The notes under the pieces were generated by a model. The model did no database searches. It worked only from the letters and a program-made list of their open reading frames with translations, and was not told the origin of the DNA. This document shows positions 42,301-50,782 of a stretch of DNA of 64,000 bases, piece by piece. Numbering within the stretch: the first letter of the stretch is position 1; each line of letters begins with the position of its first letter. The DNA comes from Paenibacillus sp. An7 (GTDB lineage Bacteria; Bacillota; Bacilli; Paenibacillales; Paenibacillaceae): positions 62,001 to 126,000 of the forward strand of contig NZ_WTWX01000006.1 in assembly GCF_009870785.1 (NCBI RefSeq), read 5' to 3'. The position numbers and the translations under genes were made by a program.

Positions 42301-42762
42301 GTGATCAAGTATAAATATACAATCGAGTATAGAGAAGACTTTAATGAAGTCATTTTAGATTTTGATATAGATAAATCTTTAGAAAATGGTTATTTGATTA
42401 GTAATTCATTAGGATCAGATATCTTTGGAGATTTAAATATAGTTAAAGAAGAAGTCGATAAGCTATATGGTTTACTACTAGGAAAAGGGACTCTAATTAA
42501 GAGTGGGGGAAATGTAAATTTAATCAATTCTGATAAAGATTTTACAACAATAGAGGATATTTATTCAGAGGGAGATGAAGAGGATATTATATGTAGAGTA
42601 GAAACAATAGAATTCATAAAAATTATACTAATTTGGGCAAAAGAAAATTTTGAGTATAAAAAACAACGTGGTGTTTTGACAGAAGAAAAGGCAATTAAAG
42701 CAATCAATTGGGCAGAACAAAAATGGATTCAGATCATTGAATTTGATTCTATACAGAAGTGA
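42301..42762 (+). CDS. Hypothetical protein, possible immunity protein
   Basis: A 153-aa acidic soluble protein starting with GTG behind AGAGGTG. It has no recognised domain. The gene is clearly more AT-rich than the operon before it, in line with transfer. It begins a stretch with a broken immunity gene and a toxin-immunity pair, so an immunity role is plausible. The C-terminal helix EEKAIKAINWAEQKWIQI is a notable feature. Confidence 0.5.
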   Translation: MIKYKYTIEYREDFNEVILDFDIDKSLENGYLISNSLGSDIFGDLNIVKEEVDKLYGLLLGKGTLIKSGGNVNLINSDKDFTTIEDIYSEGDEEDIICRVETIEFIKIILIWAKENFEYKKQRGVLTEEKAIKAINWAEQKWIQIIEFDSIQK

Positions 42763-42966
42763 ATTAAATAAATATAAACGGTAAGGCTAGACATCTATTG
42801 ACGGACACACATCAATGCATAACTCTACTTAAATGCTAAAGAGCTACATAGACAGGTTGATTATGGTCAGATAACTATCATGAGTGCTAGATAAATAAAA
42901 AGGTTATCCAGACTCGACCAATCTGAAAGACTGTGGAATTGAAAGAAAGACAATGAGGAGGAGACC

Positions 42967-43219
42967 ATGGCAGTTTTTGTATTGATGTTAAAGGAATTTG
43001 AGGACGAAGATAGAGTAGTGTATCTATAATGGTCCAAATGAAAATTCAATGGGGAAAATTGAATATGACAAAAGAAAGAAGGTTATAAACTAACTTTCGT
43101 CAATTGATTCAATTGAATTCGCTGATGAGTTCTTCTTTAAGAGAGCAGGGCAACGTCTAGCAAGAATGATTATTAAAGAAAATTATAATTTTGTTGATCG
43201 AACAACTATAGAATCTTGA
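42967..43219 (+). pseudogene. Frameshifted polymorphic-toxin immunity gene
   Basis: Behind a good GAGGAGG site the gene reads MAVFVLMLKEFEDEDRVVYL then stops. It continues in a second frame as YNGPNENSMGKIEYDKRKKV and, after another shift, in a third as FADEFFFKRAGQRLARMII...FVDRTTIES-stop. The three pieces in order resemble a family of about 80-residue immunity proteins seen beside Bacillus and Paenibacillus toxins. Two frameshifts mean no full product. Confidence 0.65.
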
Positions 43220-43341
43220 TAATATGTACGCGACTTGCTTTTCATTGATAGATAGGAGTGGATTTTTAGGAAACCATGTTTTTATAATTTTATGAGTTAG
43301 ATTAATGTTAGATTGAGATCGAGAGGAGATTGATATAAAAC

Positions 43342-43662
43342 GTGCGAACCTATAATAAGCTAGTAAGGGATTTAATTCCGAATATCATTCGGTCTCAAGG
43401 GAAACGGTGTAAGACTTTGATTCTAGAAGAGGAAACTTACAAGTCAGCGCTGAGAACAAAGCTGGAAGAGGAACATAGAGAATATCAAGAAGCGGAAACA
43501 GATGAACTTGCTAATGAAGAATTAGCGGATATGCTGGAGGTCATCTACGCACTGGCTTCTGTTCATGGTATTAGTGAAGAGGATTTAAACAAGATTCGTA
43601 AAGAAAAGGCAGATCAGCGAGGGGCAATTAAAGAAAAGATATTTCTCGTGGTGGTGGATTAG
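43342..43662 (+). CDS. MazG-like NTP pyrophosphohydrolase (phosphoribosyl-ATP pyrophosphatase-like)
   Basis: A 106-aa protein starting with GTG after a GAGAGGAG site. YNKLVRDLIPNII is the typical opening of the small COG4997-type group. EEEHREYQEAETDE and NEELADMLEVIYAL supply the EExxE...ExxD metal ligands of the all-alpha NTP pyrophosphatase fold. It probably removes non-canonical nucleotides. It lies inside the toxin area but has no obvious functional link. Confidence 0.82.
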   Translation: MRTYNKLVRDLIPNIIRSQGKRCKTLILEEETYKSALRTKLEEEHREYQEAETDELANEELADMLEVIYALASVHGISEEDLNKIRKEKADQRGAIKEKIFLVVVD

Positions 43663-43827
43663 TAGAGTCAGTGATGAAAAACATATCTATTAATTCATTG
43701 AATTTTCCTTTTTATGAAGTACATAAGATAGAGATTGAATAGATATTAAAGGAATAACGGTCGATGTAAAGTTTTCCATTATTTGATAGAATTTATTCAC
43801 TTAACTAACAGTGAGAGTGAAATCCTT

Positions 43828-44847
43828 ATGGTGAAAATAATGGTCTCACCTGATCAGCTGATGGAAGTTGTCGAACACTTCTTGAGCCAGCGTCAGGAAC
43901 TGGAACAAATGTGCAATCAATTAGATAAGCAAATTTATTTTATAAGTGAAGGCTGGTCAGGAGCTACAAAAGAACGTTTTTTTCATGAGTATTTATCGGC
44001 CAGGCAATCTCTGGGTGTGACGATGGAAAAAATTTCGTCGATTGCCCAGCAGCTGAACTTTATAGCAAGGAGTTTTGCTGAAGCGGATGGTGAAGGAGGA
44101 TCGGCAATCGTTATGCCTAGCTTACCTCCAAAAGTCGAGGCAAAGCTAGAAAGTGGTGTTGATTATACTGCCTCTGCGCTTAAGGGAGTAGGAGCTACGA
44201 TCGAAGGGCTCTTTGACGATGCAGTTGGTACAGTAAAGAGTTTTTGGGAGAGTCCCTTCGGAACAGTATATGATATTGGATATGCATTTACAGTTGGGAG
44301 AGTAGTCGATGTATTATTAGGTGCACGCTTTGCTTGGGATTATGCCTGGGGGACAGGAACTGCACGATCAGACGCTGAGCAATTGTTAGAACAAATAAAA
44401 CGAACAGAGGAAGAAGAAGGTAGAGGGTATTATACTGGCTATGTAGTAAGTCAGGCAGCTTCTTATTTAACGATAGGAAAGCTTTTGAAGAAAAATCGGC
44501 ATGATGACCCGGGTGGTTCGGGAGGTTCGGGTGGAAATGGCAAGACTGAGGGGACGAGTACTCCTAAAGGGAATTTCGCAGGTGAAATTATTACTGAAAA
44601 CATTCCTAATATGTCTAAACAAGAAATTCTAGACAACTTGCCAAAAGATTGGGGATATACTGACAATAATGGTTTTGTTCATATTAGAGATACCAAGGGA
44701 AACATTCGTATGAGAATCGATCCACCTGATAAGGTAACAAAGTATGATCATGTTCATTTGTTTGATGAAAATGGTAACCCGGTTGATATTAATCAGAATA
44801 TTGTTGATAGAAAAAGTTCTGATGCTCATATCCCATATAAGAAGTGA
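43828..44847 (+). CDS. WXG-type polymorphic toxin with C-terminal nuclease-like domain
   Basis: A 339-aa protein. Residues 1-95 are a helical WXG100/LXG-like secretion domain with WSG at 43-45 (FISEGWSGATKERFFHEYL). A middle region of about 130 residues has weakly hydrophobic helices, then a Gly/Ser linker (about 226-245, GGSGGSGGNG). The last 94 residues form the toxin (DNLPKDWGYTDNNGF, MRIDPPDKVTKYDHVH, DAHIPYK). The R-x-DPP, HxH and terminal His pattern suggests an RNase of the BECR type, an inference. Export would be through the type VII (Ess/Yuk) pathway. The immunity gene follows after 10 bases. Confidence 0.75.
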   Translation: MVKIMVSPDQLMEVVEHFLSQRQELEQMCNQLDKQIYFISEGWSGATKERFFHEYLSARQSLGVTMEKISSIAQQLNFIARSFAEADGEGGSAIVMPSLPPKVEAKLESGVDYTASALKGVGATIEGLFDDAVGTVKSFWESPFGTVYDIGYAFTVGRVVDVLLGARFAWDYAWGTGTARSDAEQLLEQIKRTEEEEGRGYYTGYVVSQAASYLTIGKLLKKNRHDDPGGSGGSGGNGKTEGTSTPKGNFAGEIITENIPNMSKQEILDNLPKDWGYTDNNGFVHIRDTKGNIRMRIDPPDKVTKYDHVHLFDENGNPVDINQNIVDRKSSDAHIPYKK

Positions 44848-44857
44848 GGTGACATGG

Positions 44858-45211
44858 ATGAAGGCAAGAGAAATCTTAAGTGAAATTGAAGATATGCATT
44901 ATTGGGATGCTAGAGTATTAAAATTTGATTCGAGTTTCTTTGGTGACGAAATGACCCTTGTATATGAGGATACAGAGCGGAATGTCGAATTGTCCTTTAG
45001 GGGATGTACAGAATTTTCCCTTCATACAACACTTGATGACAGGAGAAGACCCATAAGAGAGATGACTAGATCTCAAATCCCTTATTTTCTTCAAGATATT
45101 GATATCACAGATGTAGAATGTGGAGATTATAATTTACTGAAATGCAAAATCTTGATGCCCCCTCTTAATATAGAAATAGTGTGTAATTTTATTTCAATTG
45201 TAAAGATATAA
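44858..45211 (+). CDS. Predicted immunity protein for the WXG-type toxin
   Basis: A 117-aa acidic protein starting MKAREILSEIEDMHYWDARV, with GAGGTG 6 bases before the ATG and 10 bases after the toxin stop. An open frame extends upstream inside the toxin gene but is out of frame and not used. No named domain recognised; sequence alternates strands and turns. Function is inferred from order, size and spacing. Confidence 0.7.
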   Translation: MKAREILSEIEDMHYWDARVLKFDSSFFGDEMTLVYEDTERNVELSFRGCTEFSLHTTLDDRRRPIREMTRSQIPYFLQDIDITDVECGDYNLLKCKILMPPLNIEIVCNFISIVKI

Positions 45212-45407
45212 TTTTGCTAAATATCCTGAGTTGATTGGCAGAGTCGTAGAATTTCAAGTTGACCGTAAATTGTAGAATTTTAGAAAGAATAATGTTGCTA
45301 GAACTCTGTCTGGCTCCGAACCTTTCAATGTTCTTTTTTAGGTGAGTTGGATAACGAATGAATCTATCATTTAACCAAAGAACACAACTAACTCATGTTA
45401 TACCGAA
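45212..45407. other. Intergenic stretch after immunity gene
   Basis: AT-rich with a short hairpin (GAAC/GTTC plus TTTTTT near 45319-45342) that may end the toxin operon. No gene seen. Confidence 0.35.
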
Positions 45408-45452
45408 CAGGTCTATTATGGTAAGATGCCACCATGATTGACCTGCTTTTTT
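45408..45452 (+). terminator. Long-stem terminator
   Basis: CAGGTC/GACCTG plus inner ATGGT/ACCAT with small mismatches form an extended stem, followed by six T. Confidence 0.65.
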
Positions 45453-45686
45453 GTTATCTTTGGTTTTGAGAGTTACTTTGGTACAGTGTATGGAAGACAT
45501 AAATTCACAGTATAGAATGACCGGAAGATTGCGAAAACGATGAGATTTTAGCCTACATCCTAAATAAGAAAAACTCTTTCCAAGAATGAAAATGCGAATA
45601 TGGCCGGGAAGATCAACAGTGAGGTCCTGCTTGCTTTTCAAGAAATATCAGCAGGAATGGAATCTCAAACAGTGCCTTGCCTGTTT

Positions 45687-46187
45687 CTATTCTTGCATGC
45701 TAGCTCCCATATTTTTCAGCATTCGCCTTCCAATGGTGCTTTGACCGAGCAGGGTAAGCCAAATGACTACATAATAGGCAATGATCGCTATTGTATTTTC
45801 GCCAACATAGATGACAAAGCAGAAAAAGATGAGCACAGCGAGTCCGATGATCCCATTGAGAAGCAGTGGCTTCATATCCATATAGAGAGAGGTAAGAGCC
45901 AGTCCCAACAACAGAATGACATAATCTCCTGGAGATTTACTAGCATACATAAAGGTAAAACCAATGATATTAAATCCAACAGCGACAAAATACATCGTTT
46001 GTTTTATATACTACTTCTTTAGATAGAATAGATTGCATATTGCTGCTACGGGAACTGCTGTGCACAGGATCGCGAGTACGATATCCAGACTTCGGTAACT
46101 TGCAGCGATCCCAAGAGCAGTACAAATCCATAACAACCTAACCATAAGTCCATTTCGTTTATGCAGTTCACTTAATTCTTGCGTCAT
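45687..46187 (-). pseudogene. Decayed membrane domain of a methyl-accepting chemotaxis protein
   Basis: Behind GGGAGG the minus strand reads MTQELSELHKRNGLMVRLLW and a membrane segment to NLFYLKK, then an in-frame TAG (46011-46013). It continues in the same frame with four more hydrophobic segments to TIGRRMLKNMGASMQE and stops. This resembles the N-terminal multi-pass part of MCPs without a HAMP domain, cut off before the methylation helices. No signalling domain follows. Both a nonsense mutation and a large 3' loss are present. Confidence 0.6.
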
Positions 46188-46511
46188 TCCTTATTTCCTC
46201 CCAATTAGGTGATAATTATCTTTAGGGACCCTGTGTTATAGAAATGTTCCTGCAACGTTTAAGCATCACCTTCGTTTTTATGAAAGGTTGGATATATTCG
46301 TAGGCGAAAAGAACTCCATTATAAAGGCCTATATTACTATATCGTATTAAATCCTTTCATCCGCAAAGGAAGGTAAACGCATTATAAGATAGTGATAAAG
46401 ATAAACGTCCCGTTTTGCAAGGGTGTTTTTTTGTGGGTTTTAATTCCAAATCGCTAATATAAATGTATAATAATGGAAAGCAGAGAGAGGATCAGGAAAG
46501 GAGAGGATCGT
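46188..46511. other. Intergenic region, no gene recognised
   Basis: Mixed composition, no convincing reading frame with a ribosome binding site. A weak CCC/GGG hairpin with a T-run lies near 46408-46436. Confidence 0.35.
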
Positions 46512-46895
46512 ATGGAACAGCAGAATGAAGAGAAGCCTGAGCAGCCTGGTAAAGCCATACCGAAAAAGGTTGAACCGCTAACGGTCAGTGAACTATTTAC
46601 CTTGGGGCGAAAACCAGCAGAGGATTTGGTATATCTCTTGTTTTGGATTGGAATGATTGGGGTCTTATACAATGCTTTTGTATTCGGAAAATATATCTCA
46701 GTGACTTTCACCCTCATGAATACACTTTCAAGTGATTTTTATGAAACTTCGACTACAGGGGGAAAACATATCCTTTTTGGTTTTGTTGCAGGTGCAATTG
46801 GTTTTTGTGTTCTGTTCGTTCTATGGAAAGTATGTTGTGAGCTGTTACTCCTTATATTCAAATCTCTTCAGAAGTATATAGGATCGAGTTACTGA
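46512..46895 (+). CDS. Two-pass membrane protein, unknown
   Basis: A 127-aa protein from MEQQNEEKPEQPGK with AAAGGAGAGG upstream. A charged 40-residue N-terminus precedes two membrane segments (LVYLLFWIGMIGVLYNAFVF and HILFGFVAGAIGFCVLFVL). No family recognised with certainty (DUF4282-like architecture). It abuts the following lipoprotein gene by one base, indicating co-expression. Confidence 0.6.
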   Translation: MEQQNEEKPEQPGKAIPKKVEPLTVSELFTLGRKPAEDLVYLLFWIGMIGVLYNAFVFGKYISVTFTLMNTLSSDFYETSTTGGKHILFGFVAGAIGFCVLFVLWKVCCELLLLIFKSLQKYIGSSY

Positions 46896-46896
46896 A

Positions 46897-47385
46897 ATGA
46901 AAATGAGAGGTCTTAGTTTACTAATCGTTCTGCTTGTTTTGTCCTCGGCTTGTAGTAATCGCACAATACCAAAGGTAGACTCCCCAGCTGGTGAATTTCT
47001 AATAGAACAAGGTTACGAAATCATCTGGCAAGAAGATATAGTGTATGAACATAGGCTTGAAAAAGAAGACCTGACACAGCTGCCCCATCAAATGTACTGG
47101 AGTGTTCAATCTGTCGATGCCGCTTCGTACATAGGAAAAATGATTTATATCACTACGTTTTATGTTAAGAATCATCCGTTAGATCAAGCTCCTGCTAACC
47201 TAAAGGGCCAGACAATCGTATATGTAATGCAGACGGAGAATGAGGTGATTGGCGGGTACAGCTTACCTGACCTTGATGATCCTACAGATGGCTGGGTGTA
47301 TTCACTAGACGGACGGACACTGGAGGAGTTCTCGGGGATGGACTTTGGAACATGGAAACAACAGTGGGACAACAAGTACAAGTGA
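46897..47385 (+). CDS. Predicted lipoprotein, unknown
   Basis: A 162-aa protein with signal ending LSSACS (lipobox Cys19). The mature part has an alternating strand pattern and SLDGRTLEEFSGMDF near the end. No domain recognised. It starts one base after the membrane-protein stop and is likely translationally coupled. Confidence 0.65.
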   Translation: MKMRGLSLLIVLLVLSSACSNRTIPKVDSPAGEFLIEQGYEIIWQEDIVYEHRLEKEDLTQLPHQMYWSVQSVDAASYIGKMIYITTFYVKNHPLDQAPANLKGQTIVYVMQTENEVIGGYSLPDLDDPTDGWVYSLDGRTLEEFSGMDFGTWKQQWDNKYK

Positions 47386-47432
47386 CTACTATTAAAATAC
47401 GCTCCGCGCGGATATGAAGGATGGTCAAACCT

Positions 47433-47912
47433 ATGAACCATTTGAAATTTATACCGATGAGTCAAAAGCACGCAAGAACCATAGCCACATGGACATACCC
47501 TGAACCTTATTCGCTATACAACATGGTTGAAGATGAAGAGACTATAGAGGAACTAACGGAGGGGAGTTACTATGCCGCACTTGATGAAGAAGAGCAACTT
47601 ATCGGGTTTATTTGTATAGGAGAAGCAGCAAGGGTTCCAGGAGGATATGCAGCAGGAATTTACAATAATGAACAGCAAATCGATATAGGTTTAGGGATGA
47701 GGCCTGACCTGACAGGGAACGGGCAGGGCGGTTTGTTTTTAAAAGAGAGTCTTTCTTTCCTTCGCAATCTTACGAACCATTCGTCATTACAGCTCGTTGT
47801 TGCCACATTCAATGAACGGGCTATGAAAGTATATGAGCGAGCTGGATTTCGTAAGGGACAAACCTTCCTTAGCAGGGACAGGGAATTCATATTGATGAAC
47901 ATCGAGTTCTAG
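47433..47912 (+). CDS. GNAT-family N-acetyltransferase
   Basis: A 159-aa protein from MNHLKFIPMSQKHARTIATW, with AAGGATGG 9 bases before the ATG. The acetyl-CoA site is GLGMRPDLTGNGQGGLFLKE (missing the full Q-x-x-G-x-G pattern but G-N-G-Q-G kept), followed by NERAMKVYERAGFRKG. It probably acts on a small amine or protein N-terminus. Confidence 0.82.
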   Translation: MNHLKFIPMSQKHARTIATWTYPEPYSLYNMVEDEETIEELTEGSYYAALDEEEQLIGFICIGEAARVPGGYAAGIYNNEQQIDIGLGMRPDLTGNGQGGLFLKESLSFLRNLTNHSSLQLVVATFNERAMKVYERAGFRKGQTFLSRDREFILMNIEF

Positions 47913-47934
47913 TTCTATTTAGCGGGGGAAATCT

Positions 47935-48519
47935 TTAAAATTCTTTCCCTCGTATTTTTGAGAAAACCATCGTGTCCGACAGCTCCCCATAGACATCCAG
48001 ACTGTCTCCGCGTAGAATTCCTTCAAGGATAAACCCGTTCCGCTCGGCTACTCTCGCGCTTTTCCCATTTCTTGCATCACAGCGAATTTCGATCCGATTA
48101 GCCGAGAGTTCATGAATTGCGTAGTTTGTTATGGCTTCTACAGCTTCACTCATATAGCCTTGTCCTGCATAGGAGCTTCTAAGCCAGTAACCAATTTCAA
48201 ATTTGCGAACATCCCAGTCAATCCCGTGCAGCCCGCTGCTTCCGACAAATTGTCCATTTTCTTTGGAGAATAGCATGAGTCGTAAATCGGAGCGCTTCAG
48301 AAATTTCAGATGTGCCTGCCTAATATTAATTTCCGAGTTCTCGGGAGTAAGCGAGTCATTCGCAAAAGGCATCCATGGACGCAGTTCTTCCATGCTCTCC
48401 TGAACGGCTTCATAGGAGGCAGCGCCATCCCCATATTTAGGTGCTCGGATGATCAGCCTTTTACTTTCAAAGGATTCTGGAATCGTGAGCATGATCTTTT
48501 CTTTCGTCTCGTGGGTCAT
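47935..48519 (-). CDS. RimJ/RimL-type GNAT acetyltransferase
   Basis: A 194-aa protein. The ATG at MTHETKEK is kept because GGAGG lies 8 bases upstream. FESKRLIIRAPKYGDG, FEIGYWLRSSYAGQGYMSEA and NGKSARVAERNGFILEG are typical of ribosomal-protein-alanine acetyltransferase-like proteins. It is convergent with the preceding GNAT. Confidence 0.87.
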   Translation of the reverse strand: MTHETKEKIMLTIPESFESKRLIIRAPKYGDGAASYEAVQESMEELRPWMPFANDSLTPENSEINIRQAHLKFLKRSDLRLMLFSKENGQFVGSSGLHGIDWDVRKFEIGYWLRSSYAGQGYMSEAVEAITNYAIHELSANRIEIRCDARNGKSARVAERNGFILEGILRGDSLDVYGELSDTMVFSKIRGKEF

Positions 48520-48607
48520 ATCGCTAACCTCCAGCGGAAAAATTTCTCATAAACATAACATGGAATGTATTTTACTGGCAATTAAATTATTTAGGAGAGT
48601 TGATAAG

Positions 48608-48697
48608 TTGTATAAGTACGCAATTACAAAATATAATCCTCGTTTTCAAATAAAATCGCTTCATTCGTTAGATTCACCCGGTGTTATACATAACTAA
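48608..48697 (+). pseudogene. Truncated short ORF, 29 codons
   Basis: TTG start with GGAGAG 8 bases upstream gives MYKYAITKYNPRF and ends SLDSPGVIHN. MYKYxITKYNPxFR is the start of a family of Firmicutes hypothetical proteins of about 130-160 residues as I recall it. The rest is lacking, so this is likely a relic. A terminator follows directly. Confidence 0.4.
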
Positions 48698-48700
48698 AGC

Positions 48701-48745
48701 AAGTAACCCACTCGCTAGTTTTCACTGGAGTAGGTTACTTTTTTT
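48701..48745 (+). terminator. Terminator
   Basis: AAGTAACC pairs with GGTTACTT with inner CTC/GAG pairing, followed by a T-run. Confidence 0.75.
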
Positions 48746-48794
48746 GATTACAATGCTAATTCAAATGCATCAAAGGCACTTTGTGCAGATCTAC

Positions 48795-49766
48795 CTAAAT
48801 ACGGTACGTAGCAAAAGGTTTAGCATGGATAAATGGCTCACTGATCTGATCCAGTTCAGTCCCGAGCTCTGAATTCATATCAATCTCAAGGCTCTTGATA
48901 TTATCATCTAACTGCTCTGTTCTTGTCGCACCCACAATAACGGTAGATACCGCTGGGCGGTTCATAAGCCAAGCAACAGATAAAGCACTCGGGGAGTAAC
49001 CATGGGAAGCGGCAAGATCACTTACCTTACGTCCAAGCTCCAAATTATGCTCTTCTAGGAACCGGTTGAAGTTTGGATCTGTCACGGCACGTGAACCAGC
49101 TGGAGCACTGTTTTTGCTCGTATATTTCCCAGTCAGGATTCCTCCCGCAAGCGGGAAGTAAGGGATGATTCCAACACCTTGGTCAAGACACATCGGAACA
49201 AGTTCAAGTTCGGGCGTACGATCTGCCAGGGAATAACTCGTCTGAGTAGATACATAGCGCACGAAATTCCGCATCTCGCTAATACCGAGTGCCTTCATAA
49301 TCTCCCAAGCAGCATAGTTAGAAGCGCCGATGTAGCGTACTTTACCGGAACGTACCATGTCGTCGAGTGCCCGAAGGGTTTCTTCTAGAGGTGTGTTTGG
49401 ATCAAAGGTATGAATCTGATAGAGATCCACATAATCAGTTTGGAGTCGTCTCAGGCTGTTCTCCAGCTCAAGCTGCAGGTGATAGCGGGAAGATCCACGC
49501 CCGTTAGGCTTATCGTCTGCGACAAGACCTGCTTTTGTAGCGAGCACGACTTGATCTCGCTTCCCTTGCAGCGCTTGTCCAATGATCCGTTCTGATTCGG
49601 TTCCTGCATAAATATTGGCTGTATCAATAAAGTTGATGCCATGATCGATGGCGTGATGGAGAATACGGGCAGAGGTTTGCTCATCCGCTCTCTTACCAAA
49701 AGAATTCGTGCCAAGCCCAAGCTGAGAGACTTGAAGTCCACTTTGACCTAGATAGTTATATTTCAT
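48795..49766 (-). CDS. Aldo/keto reductase (potassium-channel beta-subunit-like group)
   Basis: A 323-aa TIM-barrel oxidoreductase from MKYNYLGQSGLQVSQLGLGT. The catalytic tetrad is visible: Asp in FIDTANIYAGTESE with Tyr, Lys in VLATKAGL, and His in LYQIHTFDP. The NADPH site is near VIVGATRTEQLDDNI. It reduces aldehydes or ketones; the substrate is not known. AAAGGGG lies 12 bases before the ATG. Confidence 0.88.
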   Translation of the reverse strand: MKYNYLGQSGLQVSQLGLGTNSFGKRADEQTSARILHHAIDHGINFIDTANIYAGTESERIIGQALQGKRDQVVLATKAGLVADDKPNGRGSSRYHLQLELENSLRRLQTDYVDLYQIHTFDPNTPLEETLRALDDMVRSGKVRYIGASNYAAWEIMKALGISEMRNFVRYVSTQTSYSLADRTPELELVPMCLDQGVGIIPYFPLAGGILTGKYTSKNSAPAGSRAVTDPNFNRFLEEHNLELGRKVSDLAASHGYSPSALSVAWLMNRPAVSTVIVGATRTEQLDDNIKSLEIDMNSELGTELDQISEPFIHAKPFATYRI

Positions 49767-49992
49767 TAGAACAATGCCCCTTTCGAGATCTTCGGTAGGA
49801 TTAGTCAGAAATGATCTATAGACATTAAGTATATTATTTCCAGAGATTGAGAGCAAAAGAGGTAAGAAGAATAGGGTAAATCCAAGCCTGGTTTATAGAT
49901 ATAGTTACAACTTCATTATTTTAATAAATTATGAAATTGATTTAGTAGATCATTAAATTTAGTATAGAATGGAAAAAAGGGAGGGTGTATGT

Positions 49993-50184
49993 ATGATAAT
50001 CGTAATTCCCTTACTTATTTTATTTTTAACTATGGGCATCTATTTCCTTGTGAAGTCGAAAAAGGATTCTTCCAATAAAGGCTTCTATGAATGGATAGGA
50101 ATTTCTTTAATTGTAATGGTCATCTTTTTTGTTCTGCTTTCTTCCTATCAATTCATTGCTCCGGATGATCATATAGGACATTAG
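49993..50184 (+). CDS. Small two-pass membrane protein
   Basis: A 63-aa protein from MIIVIPLLILFLTMGIYFLV, with AAAGGGAGGG 7 bases before the ATG. Two hydrophobic helices flank a charged loop (KSKKDSSNKGFYEW). No family recognised. Confidence 0.6.
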   Translation: MIIVIPLLILFLTMGIYFLVKSKKDSSNKGFYEWIGISLIVMVIFFVLLSSYQFIAPDDHIGH

Positions 50185-50247
50185 CAGCTACCAGAATCTT
50201 TGAGTGGAGTAATCAATATTCTGAAATGAAGAAAGTCTTACAAAGAA

Positions 50248-50290
50248 AGGTAAGCCCCCGATCTTTTATGACTGGGGACTTACCTATTTA
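50248..50290. terminator. Bidirectional terminator
   Basis: AGGTAAGCCCC pairs with GGGGACTTACCT around a loop, with one bulge; T-rich on the plus side. It separates convergent genes. Confidence 0.7.
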
Positions 50291-50311
50291 TTTTATATCT
50301 AGCTTGATGAA

Positions 50312-50647
50312 TTAACCAATAAAACGTACATGTGTGATCAGACCATCTTCAACACGGTAGACAGGAACAGCATACAGTAGATCTGTTCTTCCGCTATGTC
50401 CGCTGACTTCTTCATGATCGATGACATAAGGACCGTTCACAATCCGGGTTAGAATCTTCGCATGCAGCTCAGGACTAACTTCAAATGTCTTCATGTATCG
50501 AGTGCGAATCTCTTCTCTGTTCGTTTGTTGTACATTACCTGCAGCATCTTCAATAACACAATCGGGATGGTAAGTACGGAGTAATGCTTCAATATCACGT
50601 GCATTGTAAGCTTCAAGCTGAGCATCAATAACTTGGGTGATAGACAT
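50312..50647 (-). CDS. SnoaL-like/NTF2-fold protein
   Basis: A 111-aa protein from MSITQVIDAQLEAYNARDIE with AAAGGAG upstream. The first 35 residues (AYNARDIEALLRTYHPDCVI) are the classic NTF2-like helix pair and strand, and YAVPVYRVEDGLITHVRF forms the end of the cone-shaped sheet. Members include ketosteroid isomerase-like and limonene-epoxide-hydrolase-like proteins; the ligand is not known. Confidence 0.85.
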   Translation of the reverse strand: MSITQVIDAQLEAYNARDIEALLRTYHPDCVIEDAAGNVQQTNREEIRTRYMKTFEVSPELHAKILTRIVNGPYVIDHEEVSGHSGRTDLLYAVPVYRVEDGLITHVRFIG

Positions 50648-50782
50648 AGGTAAGTCTCCTTTACGTATGGGAAGATGGGTAAATGATGAATTCATTTGTT
50701 CAGAATATAACAATTTTTACCACACTAATCAACTACTAACACTTACACAAGCATAAGAACAATAATGAGGAGCTGGATTTAC

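Noticed and set aside
45393..45641. Minus-strand 82-codon frame beyond the chemoreceptor relic
   Set aside because: No ribosome binding site and it runs over a strong plus-strand terminator; no similarity to a receptor signalling domain could be seen.
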